Part shown: positions 48,532 to 60,991 of the stretch, piece after piece
Numbering within the stretch: the first letter of the stretch is position 1
Layout of the letters: each line of letters begins with the position of its first letter
Assembly: GCF_001039355.2 (NCBI RefSeq)
Contig: NW_019775902.1
Coordinates: 741,707-805,706 of the forward strand
Origin: Lingula anatina
Lineage: Eukaryota; Brachiopoda; Lingulata; Lingulida; Lingulidae
DNA length: 64,000 nucleotides
Reading direction: 5' to 3'
Notes under the pieces: model-generated
What the model was told of the DNA's origin: nothing
The model's input: the letters and a program-made list of their open reading frames with translations, nothing else
Databases searched by the model: none
Translations under genes and position numbers: made by a program

Positions 48532-50735
48532 CAATGGATTAAATGTTTATAAATATCTTGTTTTAGTCTATTTCTATTTATTCTCTAGGCCAGTCCAAAA
48601 TCAACGCCTGCGCCAGCTCAGTCGCCTAACGGCCAAGGTTTGTTATCCAGCATACGCACCTAGCCATTTAGTAATAAGTAGTATTGTATTTATAATCAGG
48701 GTTACAGTGTATTAACATTTTGATACAGGATAAAGAGTACAGAATTACGATGACCATGCAGTTTCCTATCCCTCATGGTCTTGTGTACATGTTGCTATGA
48801 CAGCATTAACTGTTTTAATATCAAAATATAATGATTACAAGTCGTAGATGCACACACTCTCTCATGCACGTGCATGTACTGTACGTGGGCACCCACATCT
48901 TCCATAAATTAGATCAGTCCACAGAAAGTCGTCTTTCATTTATTTAATAATTCATTTATTTTTATTTGATTAGTTTTATTATTATTTTTTTTTTTTCAAA
49001 ATCAGAACTTCGCCAGAGGCCTGCCAATGGACAAGCAGCAGTCAGCCCAGGGTTGGCCTCCCCCACCCCCACCCCCACTCCAGGGCAGCCAGTCTCTACA
49101 CCCCTACCCCCCAGACCAGGGACAGCCATGGGTAGACCTATGACTGGGGTCAGGAACGCTGGCTTTGGTAAGGAGGGGTGTGCCTGGTGCACCCTACATG
49201 TCACCCTGCAGTGAGGGTTTCTGTGGGATTTCACTGTGTCATGTTAGGATCTTGCCTTCATGTGGAATTTTTGGCTTTGCCCACAGTTTTTTCTTTTTTA
49301 CTTTCATTTATTATTATTTTTTTGTTGTTGTTGTTCATAATCTCTTTAAACCCATTCCCATTATCATATATATATATGAAATTTTTGGATATTATTATAA
49401 CATTTGTTAATTTTGTTAAGCACAGAGAAATTAATGAAGATTCTGCCATTCAAGAATTATTTCTCAGATTGTTGTTTATTATTGTTCATCTTGTTATTTA
49501 AAACATTTTTTTATTACCATATTCACTCCCCACCCCCTGCCTTTTCAGGCCGTCCCCCAGGTCCTCCCATGCCGCGACAAATCCTGCCCCGAGAGAGGAG
49601 CAACACAGACAAGATCATCGAGTACCTGGTGGGGGACGGACCCTCCAACCGCTACGCCCTGATCTGCTGTGAGTGCAGGTCTCACAATGGGATGGCACTC
49701 AAGGAGGAGTTTGAATATCTGAGTGAGTGAAGGTTCTATTGAGGTCACAAAGACAAACAAATGAGTCTAGACTAACACCTGTTATCGTGTGACATTATTG
49801 TATAATAGCAGAAATTGTATTTTCCTAGAAACTGATGAGAAAATATCTATCTAGCGACTCGTCTTTCAGTTCCACATTTCTCACATCATGGGCAAAAAAA
49901 AACAAAAACATTTTTTCTCTCCATTATGAAGGTAACTAAAAAAAATAGAACTTAAAGAATAGGTTACTGGTATTGTATTCCTTGGTGATTAAGGGAGAGT
50001 TTTGAAATGAACAGGAAAATTTGTTTGTTTGAAAATGGTTTCTTCACTTATCGTAGTTGACAATTATGATTAAGTTGTCAAAATGAAATCAATATATTAA
50101 TTTTATTTTGTCTTTTAAGGTAAAAGCATGTGAAAACCTGTTTTGGCCTATGAAAATAAATTCCTTATATTAATCTGAAGTATTATATTGTTAATGAATA
50201 CAATTTCTTGTTTTTATCTGATTCTCTCAGTGCTATAATTATAATATTTGTAGGTTTTCGGTGCTGTTACTGCTTCACTTTTAATGAAGCCAGAAAGCAT
50301 CGTCCACAAGCTCCTAGACCAACATATACTCCCATGACCTCTAGAGGAAGAACTGAGACTGAAAGAGGTATGTTTGTGAAGATTTTTCCTCAGGGGAAGA
50401 CTGCTTTAATGTAGACAAAAATGCTGCATTCAGCCAAGGGCTGTTTTAGTCAGAAAATTGTACATTATTATATATAATAAAATTTGTTTTCAAGAAGTTC
50501 AGTATTATTTGCCTGGACTAGTATTGTTTGTAGTATCAATGACTGCAAGTTTCAGAGACAAAAAAAGGCCATTTTCTTCATTTTCATATGATTTTAAGCA
50601 GCATTCATTGTTTTTATTTATTTTTTTAAACTAGGCTCTGAAGATGACGAGGCCGAAGAAGCTGACACAAAAGGTCAAAGTTCACAAGAATCCAACAGAC
50701 AACCTAAAAATGCTATCGACAAAAAAACAGACTAA
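45174..50735 (+). CDS. LNPK: Lunapark, ER network junction protein
   Basis: Eleven exons join in phase: 45174-45200, 46107-46148, 46500-46687, 46918-46976, 47238-47278, 48247-48333, 48589-48637, 49006-49167, 49549-49722, 50254-50367 and 50635-50735 (TAA), giving 347 residues. The start MGAIVSRW has Gly2 and Ser6, fitting N-myristoylation as known for lunapark. Two hydrophobic segments (about 43-65 and 71-90) form the ER hairpin. A coiled coil with ILEEVMEKETYKKAKEILER follows (about 107-148), then a Pro-rich linker, then the diagnostic PRERSNTDKIIEYLVGDGPS block and a zinc ribbon with CCEC and CCYC. The acidic tail is shorter than in vertebrates. Known role: stabilises three-way junctions of tubular ER. 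A second ATG at 45194 is out of context. Confidence 0.95.
47400..47431. repeat. (GA)n microsatellite
   Basis: GA repeat in LNPK intron 5. Confidence 0.9.
48485..48532. repeat. (TTA)n microsatellite
   Basis: Trinucleotide TTA repeat in LNPK intron 6. Confidence 0.9.
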
Positions 50736-53700
50736 TCACATTGGGCTCATTAAATTCTATTTGTATTTAATCAGTTTATTTTATGCATGATGTAAACTAT
50801 TTTCTGCACAGCTGAAAGGCACTGTGATCTTGGATTGAAGTGGACAGGACAGGATTATTTTCTTACGTAGAAAGGCATACTAGTATGTTCATTGCAACCA
50901 TGTAGTACTGTACCAGTAGATCCTAGGGTTCAGGGCAAAGAAGTTGATATTGAATTATTTCATTTCATTTTTTTTTTCATTTAGATTATTATTGTTGTTG
51001 TTATCTTTTTTGTTATCATTATTATTATTGTATTTTATTCATTTGTTTGTTCATTGATTTGTGCAGAGGTACTTTTTAGTTTGGTATTTTTGTCTAGGAG
51101 AATCAGATAAGGAGCGCTAGCGCTGCAGCACAAAACTTGACAGGGGAAATTTAGAGAGTTTATGGGGAACCTCACTGAAACTAAAGAGATGTAAGAGAGG
51201 TTTAAAAGGAAATGTCAGATTTATAAAAATAGCATAATATTCCTTGAATGAGGCATGATGAAACATATTAATGTATCTCCTAAAAAAGAATTGTTTGGGT
51301 TAAGATTGTTAATGGGCCAAACAAAAGACACTTCTAAATGTTTGTTTGTGGCAGGTGACCATAAAACATAATGAACATGCTGTAAATTACAGGTTATGCA
51401 AAACCCTTAGACCTTTATGTGTTACTTAGTAATTTAAGTTAGAAAAATGTGTCACATGAATATAAATGGTATGATATAATGTGTGTTTAATGGGAGATGA
51501 TGCTGTTAAATGATGCATTTCTGTCACAAGTAGGGCACTTTAAAAAAGCAGGAAAAAGAAATGCTGAACATGAAAATTATAATAGACCCTACTTGATTGT
51601 CTAGTAATGAGAGCATCTCCCACTATGATAAGAAATTTATTTTAAAATAATCTGAGTTTGAGTTGTACAAGTGAAATTCTTTAGGACTTATTTATTTTTA
51701 TTATTTGTGTGCAGTTAGAAAAGCTAGTTAGCCTTAGGACTTTGTCCGTAAATAGTATAGTTTTACTTGAGAGTTTCTTGGACCAAGTCATATTATGTAT
51801 TTATTTCTATTAATTTATTGAGTCATGAATTTGTACACAAAATATTGTACTTTTTGAAAAATGTGGATTGTCCCAATGCCAAGTGAGGTTGAAAAAACTT
51901 GTTCCTAAGAAAATGATAATTATTATATCTATCATTCTAGGTAGTTAGGGGAAGGTGCTTGATTTGGGTACGTATATTGTGGTAAATTGTATTCAAAATG
52001 AAGATCTGTTAAAACCACACATTTCAGTATGTCATTCCTTTTAGTAACTAGCCACCTGGTAAATTTTGTGATTTCTCAGCATGGAGTGAAAAAGGGCTTG
52101 TCTTCAGCTCTAAGGAGTGAGAAACTAAATTATTATTATGACAAGTTTACCTTATAGGCTAACAATGAGCACTAGACCTTTTTATAGCAAAAAATAAATA
52201 AAAATAAAATAAAGATAAAATAAAAACAATGAAAAATCAAATAAAATAATAAGTATTTTAATAACTCTCCTGAAAATATCTCATCAACTGAAAAGTACAT
52301 ATATGTTGTGTTTAAAACTGTTAACAACTAATGATCTATACATCCATTATTTTAAATTTTGGATCAGTTCTAAGTAGGATATACTACGGAACTACCGTTA
52401 AGTTGGTGTATTGGGAAAGTTGAAGAAAAATCCATGGAATGAGATTGTGTTATTGTATGTCTATCTAGGTCTTGTGGTCTTTGAAAACTTATTGTAAGTG
52501 CCGAGAGCACAATTATACAAACTTTTGCATGTGTCAATAAAGATGGAGGTTTGCATGTGTACACCAGAATCTGTTTTTTCATTAATTTGAACAGAAAATG
52601 GGTATCATTGACACAAAATGAATTCACAAATAAGGCAAAGCTGTCATAAGTACAGACAAAAGCAGAAAAAAAGGCAATTATGGCAGTGCAAAAAATTATA
52701 TCACAATGCAAATAACCACTGTTACTACTGAATAATGTACTTTATTTTTTTATAGTTTTTTATTTAGATGTGAAAATTGAGTAATTGTCTTCAATACAGG
52801 GCTTCAGGTCCAAAGATTTTTGAAAATAACAACTTGAAAATGCCAATGTTTGAAAAATGTAAAGGCACACCATTTCTACAGAACATAAAACAAGCCTACA
52901 GTAGGTGACTTTTCAATGACTTTCCACTTCCTCTTTTTCATTAAACAGTACTGCACAAGAGGGTACATGTGTGTGTATTGTGACAAAATATACCCCAAAA
53001 TATGTTTGTCTTCATTTTTGCAGTCTGTGGGATAACGGTATGGAGCTCCATTATGTTGCAGAGCATGTGGAAAATGCAGCAGTCAGAACAGAGATTGCAA
53101 CACACATAAAATGGTACGTTCTGTACGTTCATCAATTAAAAAGATGTTCCAGCAGGTAAGGGGTGTATCAAATAAAACAACAAATTTTTAAAGTGTCAAC
53201 CATTTTAATTCCAGCTGACTTCCCAATGTTTCCCTATAAGTGATCCCGCTGTTCAAAGAAATGCCATATTATTATGCCCAATGTGATATTCCACATTCAT
53301 AGAAACTAAGATATTTTTCCAATCTGGAAACCTGGCAAGTATCTTTGCTAAACACTACTTACTCAGCACTGGGTACTTTTATTATTATACACGGAAGGGG
53401 GGGTATTTCATTTAGATATATACATCTTTGCATTCACAATGAACAGTATATCTTGCATACTGTTCATTATTTATGGTAAAAAACGGGTCTTCACCAATGG
53501 ACACAGACAGTTTTTTTTTTCAATCTCATGATTGGCAGAGTTACATAATTTCAACCTATGCCCATTTTTTTTCACCCTACAGTTTATTTTTAAATGGATA
53601 CGTCAGAAAATTCAGGTACTAAACATAATATTATTACAGTAAATGAAAAATCTCCCTTGTTTGACTATTTAGCATAATGTGACTGTTTAATATCAATATA

Positions 53701-55497
53701 CTTATCCTTTACACTTTACATTTGTGTCTCCATCTTGACAATATCATAATTTCTTTATATTATAACCAAATTCTTGAAAACTTAAGTGCATTATTTTGAA
53801 TTAACAGTCATGTAATAGCTGCCTTGATTATACCCTTGAGCACATGTACAGTTTACCTAAATATAAATCTATGTTCTTACATGAAAGTAAATAACTTCGT
53901 AGTTATTACAAAATTAATATAATACTGTATCCAAAAAGTGTATTCACTCTTTCACTGCCCATTACATTTTTAAATGTTTACTAACATAGATACTAGTTAA
54001 AACAATAATTATAACAAAATGTCATGATCATGATGGCATAAAAGACAACTTTGTACTAAAAAAAATATACAAAATATACATTATTGGGCAGTTGAAGAGT
54101 GGAAACATTTTTGGGACACACTGTGCTGCTGCATGGACATCAATATGGTAATTACTCAAAATTTTCAAACACCTTGCAAACTTTAAATTTTATCATTAAA
54201 ACAATAAACACAAAAATATATGCTTTCTTGTATCACTTCAGCCTAGTATTCCACATGTAACCTTTTTTTCAACATAAAAAATGTGAATAATTATGCTCAA
54301 ATTTAGAAATCGCCATACTCCATGATTCCTATTAGTATTATCTGACAAAGTAACAATTGTACATTTCGTGTCATGATCACAATTCTCATATCATCCTTCA
54401 GTTTAAGCAGCTGTGAGCATCTTGAGAGATATACCATAAAGTTTACTGAACATTCTGCAACCAAAGCTGGCATTTAAAACTATCATCTCCACTCACTACA
54501 GGCATAACCATTCCAATGCCCAAGTATTGATAATAGATATATATATGTTACTGGCAAAGCATTGCATAAATATGGTATATTATATACCACTATATTGCCT
54601 GCTTAATTATGTCAAACAGAACTGCAATAATAATATTGTTCAATAATAATAATACTAAGTAAATTGAAGTGATGCAACTGACATTAACTGGAAGCTTGCA
54701 AAGTAAGCTTGGGGTGAAGAATTCCAACTTAAAGCGAGGGTCTCCATTGTCTCTTTTGGTCTGGTGTAAATGAGATCGATTGTGAAAGACACTTTAATGA
54801 CTATGTTTCCCACAACTGGTAGGTTACCAAATTCCCTTCCATAATACTATTATTATACTAAGTATAAATACATAAATGGCAGCTGCGTGGTGTTTTCTCT
54901 TCTTTTCTTTCTTATTTCCAAGGAAAAACAAGTATGCATAAACCTTTATCACTAAAATCACTGGTACCCCATTTCGTGAAAAGCAGTCACCATGATGTCA
55001 CCTGCTGCAGCAGTCAATAATCTCAAATCTTAACAAGTTTGTTAGTCTCAGAGAAAACATATATGAAAGGTATACAATGTGCATTAGAGAAAAAAAATAC
55101 ATAAACAATACCCTAAACTGAAGAATTACCATCCATAAATCCTCGTTTTAAAATTACATCCTCTAGTTTTTGAGATAGAACTCAAAATTTGGATCATAAT
55201 TCTCTCCACAGTTTAAGTGATAAAGATTTTTTTCATAACATTATATAGGTCTAAACTGCATTGTCTGCTTATTAAGGAAAACATCCTGACCAAAATCTTC
55301 CATGTCCTCTAGAAAATTAGAGTCATTAACTGACCATTTCTAGGAAACAACTGACTTCAACGTAAGCATCTCAAGAAGGACTACAATGGACACTGCTGAC
55401 CAGCCAGCAAGTGACATCAGAAGGACTGTACAGAGGGCTACCAATGTTTTTCATCACCTCCAAGAAAATCAGCGTAGACTTCAACATTTCCCTTGGT
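50736..55497. other. LNPK 3' UTR and convergent intergenic region to HIBADH
   Basis: The LNPK 3' UTR probably runs to about 52.56 kb. The remaining 3 kb is AT-rich with no coding exon recognised and should contain the HIBADH 3' UTR, but no single poly(A) site for HIBADH stands out. Confidence 0.5.
52536..52541 (+). promoter_or_regulatory. Candidate poly(A) signal of LNPK
   Basis: AATAAA in 'gtgtcaataaagatgg', followed within about 20 bp by a GT-rich stretch (gtttgcatgtgt). An AT-rich run of overlapping AATAAA words near 52195-52235 is an alternative. Confidence 0.45.
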
Positions 55498-56633
55498 CTA
55501 CTTCTCCTCTTTCTCATCCTGAAGGAACATGTATGCAGAGGAGAAATCTTTCCTGGCGTACCCCTTGTTACACATCACCCTGTAGATCTGGTGGGCCAGG
55601 GACCCCAGGGGGGTGGGGCTCTTCAGGGTGGTGGCCACATTCTGGGCCAGACCCAGGTCCTGGAAGTATGTGACAGCAGGTTATTTTTTCAGTGTTTGAA
55701 AATTTAACATTTGTTATTTATACCAGTTCATTTCACATCTGTACAGATATTCAAACCACTTACAGGTAAATATGTTTCCTAGTAAGGTGGTGTATTATAT
55801 ATTATTTAATTGCCTGCAAGCTCTGGAGAAAACCTAACTTGAAAACAAGTTCATTTGACCATGCCTTCACCTCTAGTTTGGTAGTGAATCTACCTCAAGC
55901 ACAAGCACAAGAAAACCCAACTTAATCATGAGTCCAGTTGTGTAACTACCTTAGTCATGAGCTCAGTCGCAAAACTATCTAAACCACAAGTTCAAAAAGG
56001 AACATACTACTTAACCATGAGTTCAGTAGTGTACCTACCTTTACCATGAGTTCAGTGGCAAAACCTACCTTTACCATGAGTTCAGCGGCAAACCTACCTT
56101 AACCATGAGTTCAGTGGCAAACCCTCCCTGATAGTCCTTGGAGGAAGGGACCCCCTCCAGCACCCCGGGGACGGGGTTATAGGTGTCCAGGGACCAGCAG
56201 CGGGCAGAACTGGTACACAGCACATCCTTTAACACCTTGGGTTCCAGACCCAGTCTGAAAGTCAAAATAATACACATATTGTAGTATATATATATATTTC
56301 TAGTATCATTGGTCAGGTGGAGAACAGGTGGTAAGCAGAGGTGCAAAATACTTATTTCAATACTTTGGTTTTTACAACCAGTCTGGAAGATAGAACCTGG
56401 AGGTAATTTCAGAGTAAAATTATACAATCAGTGCTACTAGTTAAATGAACAGCTTGGGTGGTTAGTTTATGTTCCAACAGAGGGCAGAGCTCACATATAA
56501 CAAAGTGTATATAGTTTTTAAACTTTCTTGACTGTATTCCGTAGATGCACTGTACATATACCATTTGCTAAATTATTCATGAAAACAAATCAACAACCCA
56601 AACGGCTTATGAGTCAGCCAAACTGAGAAAAGC

Positions 56634-56669
<36 letters not shown>

Positions 56670-58684
56670 ATGTGTGTGTGTTCTTGCATACACAACTTAC
56701 TTGATCCCCATATTCATGGTCTCTGAGGCCCCAATCATAGATATTGCCAGCATCATATTATTACACACCTTGGCTGCCTGTCAAAATAAGACCATATTTT
56801 ATAATCGATATATTAAGAGGTGAGAATAACGACAAAATTATAACTGATTTCAATTCTAATGGTCTATTAACAAATTTTATTATTTCTTCCATCAAAATCT
56901 TTCAATACATCTCAGAAACAATCTGAAATCCTGAAAGTAGACCTTTAAAATATATTTACAATTCTGGTCAGAAATGACACACCACTTGTATCAATTGTGT
57001 TCACTGTGGCCATCAATTTCAAAGGGACTGTGTCTTTTTCTAGAAAAAGTCCACATTTCTACCAAGAAACCTACAAGTGTTCATAACACCTAAATAAAAT
57101 TTTGATTCAACAAGGACCTTTTCTTGGGCCAGGGCATAGGGAGTTCAATCAAATCTCAAATCCCAGGCCTGATTCTAATTTTTCTGCTCTGCATTCCAAT
57201 ACTTTTAAAAGAATTTAAAAAAAAACAGCACATACCTTAGCAATTGGTATTATGACTCCTCTACAGGAATGGCTAGGCAAACACATAACCCAGAGGCTAT
57301 ATAAAAGTCTAATGTATGGAGAGCTCAAACATAAGATTTCTAGTGTTGCCTACCTCTCCGGTGCCCACTCCCCCACAGTGAATCACATTCTTCCCCATGT
57401 TTTCCAGTATTATCTTAGCGGCGGGGAATTCACTAGCTGGTCCTCCCACCATGAACGTAAGGGCACCAGACGCGGCTGCCAGAACACCTGTCAGAATAAA
57501 CGAGGATAAACTGCTTTGACTGCCATGGAAGAAGTTGTTGCATAGGCATTCTAGGGTTTTGCTTAAGGTTCGGGTGAAAGGAGAAAACTTTTGAAGAACA
57601 TAGCTCGTAAAATATAAAAGAGTAGGAAAAGATTTTTCTATTATATGTAGTTAACAAAGATGAAAAAATTCTTGATTTTGCCTTATTTAACTTGTTACAT
57701 TGTTTTCTTATCTGAAAACAGTTGTATTTCCTTTATCCTCCATTATTTTAAACCAAGACCAATGGTTAATATGCCATAACGATCATGAATTTAGATCCCA
57801 TTCCCATACCTAGATTGATCTAGAAGGATCTCCAAGGGGTTTCTTGCTAAATTGCTTTCAGCGTAAGCGCCTAGATGTCTGGCACTCCTACTATAAAGCT
57901 GCTAAATAATAGTTAATTAGCCCCAAACAGCTTCAGTAAGTGTGCCAGACACCAGAGCCACTTAAGATGAAAGCAATTTAGCAAGAAACCCCCTGGAGAT
58001 GGGTCGATCCTGCTAGATCGATCTAGGTATGGGAACGGGTACATATACTTGGAAAATCACAAGTCTACCTCCTGAAACAGGAGCATCCATGAAAGTGGCA
58101 TTTTTTTTACTGCACTGCTCAGCCATGTCAATGGACACCATGGGATCGATGGTACTGCTGTCTATTAGTAACGAACCTGGCTTCACGGTACTGAAAAATA
58201 AAGTGGATTTTTTATTAAAGATAAGCAATTTTACCGGCATGGCATAGGGAAATTTTGAAAATCTTACTGGCCTGGTATGGGGGTTGCACAGGCCCCCACT
58301 GTGACCCAGGAGCATAATTTAAGAAAATATATGCAAGTGATGCAGCACAACAAGAGCTTTAAAAGTATACACTAATACTCTCACATAGCTGGGCTAAGAA
58401 TGTAAATTAACATGCATCAACTACTTCAATTAAGGATTCGAAGTATTCCAGTAGTGTTAGAAATTTTGACAGAGGTACTATTACAAGTCATCCATCATTA
58501 AGGAGAGATCTGTATTTTGACCATTAATGATTTACTCACATTGAAAGCTGTTAAAGTCTGTTCAGTGATTTATCAAAAAGCTTAATATGCAGATTTTAAT
58601 GGTCTGTCAGTAGGAAATTTGGCATGTTGTAGAACATTGTTAACTGGTAAATTTTAATGTTATGACCATAACCATAAAAAATTT

Positions 58685-58733
<49 letters not shown>

Positions 58734-60991
58734 CAGTATCCCTGACTTCCCCGTGTAGACCTCTATCACATGTGGATTGGAAGGCAGCATGGTCACTATG
58801 GTGTCCACTTCACTGGCCACAGCTGCTGGTGAACTGACCACATTGGCCCCTTTAGGGGGAAATACAGATAAAAGTTTGTTACATTGGGAAGTGCTTGGGT
58901 AGAAAGAAAAGAAAACAGGGAGGGGAGACAAGATGACGCAGAGGTTGACACGAACTCTAGGACACGGGACATAAATTGGTCTTTCTTGACATAGACAAGT
59001 GAACCCAACGTCTGATGTGATACATTCTGAACAAGTGCACATCCGTGAACGAGCTGATCGGGTGGAGAAAGTACAAATAAGGTGAATAACTGATATTTTT
59101 TAACCTTATCAAATAGACATAGTCTGCGCGAACGTCGCATAGTGGATGATACATACTGAAAACAGTAAATGATAATAATGAACTTCAGATTTATCCATGC
59201 ATCTCAGGCATTTCAATCCCCTGTGTATCATTCTGGTATTCTGGTCATGTAAAATCCCTGTCTAAAGTTAAGTACTGCTGTTCAAAATGATAAAGAATAC
59301 AGACTTTTACAACGGAAAACATGGACTCCTGTCACCAGTTATCACTTCTTCATAAAACTTTCAAAAAAAAAAAATTATTTTGCTAAGACTAAGACTAAGT
59401 GCAAACGTATCCTGAATTAATGCACACCAAAAACTGGTCACAAAATTATGACTGGCTTTTGGTCTCTTAAATTATTTAGTTAAACCGAGCTCCTAATATG
59501 CCAATACTTAATCTTACACACCTGCCTTCCTTAGGTCTTCCTTGGACTGCTCTGAGACATCAAACACTGTGACACTGTAGCCATTCTTGATGAGATTCTT
59601 TGCCATGGGACCACCCATATTGCCCAGACCTATGAAACCAACTGGACTCTTCGACTCAGACTGAGGAAATATGAAATCAAAACTTGTCCACCTTTGACAG
59701 AAAAGTACTGTCCAATGTGTAAAAAAAACTTGAAAAGTTTATTACTTATTAATGATAATGACATAAATCAGTCTTTTGCTCTTAATTGTAATCTGTACCA
59801 AAAGCAACTATTTTGTAGTCTTGTATGAGATGTAGCCAAAATCACAGAAGATATACAGATGATGTTATGAAAGTCATCCCCTATTTAAGTTTCTCTAGTC
59901 ATGGAGAATTTAATGTACTGATGTGATTCTTTTAAAAGTGTTATAAGTACTTCAAACTTATAACTCTTTAATTTTTTTTTTTTTCATGCAACTCATTCAA
60001 CTGTGGCAGCTAAAAAGTTTTTGGTACTCACATGTCTCACTGATTGAACTGAAATAGAAGAATAATGCACATGTACAGACAGCTTAGTACTCATTTCAAG
60101 TACATGTTAACAAGTCACTAAAAAATTACTAAATTAAATGCACGAATATCTACATGCATTGCTTGTCAGCTAAAACTTTCAGATTTGATGAAAGTTACAT
60201 TCAGCCTGTAACGTGTTCAGGTCAAGAACTTATTTACCCATACACCTTTCTATTGGGCTTAAAAGATCTTCCGGCAGAGAGTTCTAAGAAAAAAATCGCA
60301 ATAGTCTGTAACTGATGACTGGGGACTGGCTTCAGTTTATTTGACATTTCAGTTTATCTTCGTATAAAAGTACAATGAATTGCTTCAGGCCTGTACAGTA
60401 CTATAGCCAGTAGTTTCAAAGGTGAGGGGGGGGGGGGGTCTTTCTTCTGAAAAAGTGGACCTTTCACTAGTAACCTTCCCAGATCAAATTGTACCCAGAG
60501 TGGACCTTTTCCCAGCAAAAAGAGTGGTTCATACCCCCACCCCCACCCGTGATTGGCTACAGGCCTGATATATTTGTTCTTTCATTTTCTAAATAAAAAC
60601 ACCTGAACAGTGAACTTGCTTAAAACCAGCACTCTCAGTCTTACTGATGATTCTAATATGAACTGGTGGTGCTAACCACAGCCAGTTCATATCAGAATCG
60701 TCAACAAGAGTGTTAACGCATGGACTTTCGTGCTAAATGTACTAAAGTATTCACTGGTTCTACTTACGGAGTGAGATTGTAGATCACTGTGTATTGTGTC
60801 TCAATTCTGATTATTTTTTGTCGTCTGTACCGTACACGTCTGCACGGTAGCTGTGGTTGAGTTGTACTCACCGGGATCAGGCAGGGAAGTTGGGCTCTCC
60901 ACCTGGTGTGCGCAGTACTTACCGTAATAGCGCGTTCTCCGCGCAGGGAGAGCACACCGGGTGAAGGTAGGAAAATGCACGAACACAACAT
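55498..60991 (-). CDS. HIBADH: HIBADH, mitochondrial 3-hydroxyisobutyrate dehydrogenase
   Basis: Eight exons join in phase: 60991-60923, 59660-59522, 58849-58732, 58190-58069, 57487-57354, 56777-56701, 56254-56098 and 55659-55498 (TAG), giving 325 residues (human 336). Exon 1 is a short N-terminus with Arg and no acid cluster, acceptable as a mitochondrial presequence, but it is the weakest exon. The NAD site GLGNMG is at 34-39. The substrate-binding DAPVSGG (144-150) and the catalytic Lys197 in AAKVCNNMM are both present. The C-terminus (SPTPLGSLAHQIY) is typical. The enzyme oxidises 3-hydroxyisobutyrate to methylmalonate semialdehyde in valine breakdown. Exon 3's donor abuts a CT tract, and exon 7's end is reiterated in the intron. 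A 17-nt mini-exon at 60032-60048 is an alternative. Confidence 0.95.
55926..56125 (-). repeat. 29-30-bp tandem array containing HIBADH exon 7 end and 5' splice site
   Basis: Antisense 'ccatgagttcagtggcaaa' recurs at 56103 (in exon), 56074, 56044 and 56015, then with decay near 55984, 55955 and 55926. Each good unit carries the exon end (CTCATGGTTAAG or its variants) and a gtaggt donor. Divergence increases away from the exon. Confidence 0.95.
56636..56681. repeat. (TG)n microsatellite
   Basis: TG repeat in HIBADH intron 6, close to the exon 6 donor at 56700. Confidence 0.9.
57010..57175 (+). repeat. Dispersed repeat family copy 3
   Basis: Diverged copy: 'tagaaaaagtccacatttct', 'accaagaaacctacaagtgt', 'cctaaataaaattttga', 'aaggaccttttct', and a closing 'ccaggcctga'. 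Lies in a HIBADH intron. Confidence 0.6.
57795..58040. mobile_element. MITE-like foldback element
   Basis: 57797-57890 and 57942-58038 are imperfect reverse complements over about 95 bp; shared words include 'ggtttcttgctaaattgctt' and 'ttcccatacctagat'. Pairing continues weakly toward the centre, so the whole unit can fold back. It sits in the HIBADH intron just downstream of exon 4. No coding capacity. Confidence 0.8.
58687..58731. repeat. (GA)n microsatellite at a HIBADH splice donor
   Basis: About 21 GA units run directly into exon 3's donor, so the sense strand reads GAG|gtctctctct. The first intron base pair after the exon is part of the repeat. Confidence 0.95.
60420..60570 (+). repeat. 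Dispersed repeat family copy 4
   Basis: Contains 'ctgaaaaagtggaccttt', 'actagtaacctt', 'cccagatcaaattgtaccc', 'agagtggaccttttccc' and a closing 'gattggctacaggcctga'. Lies in HIBADH intron 1. Confidence 0.75.

Noticed and set aside
55386-55707. Plus-strand frames of about 95-98 codons
   Set aside because: They are antisense to the conserved last exon of HIBADH; their openness follows from the GC-rich coding strand.
60801-60986. Alternative frame for HIBADH exon 1 beginning at GTG
   Set aside because: It has an Arg-rich sequence and a phase-1 donor, but there is no ATG between the upstream TAG and the donor.
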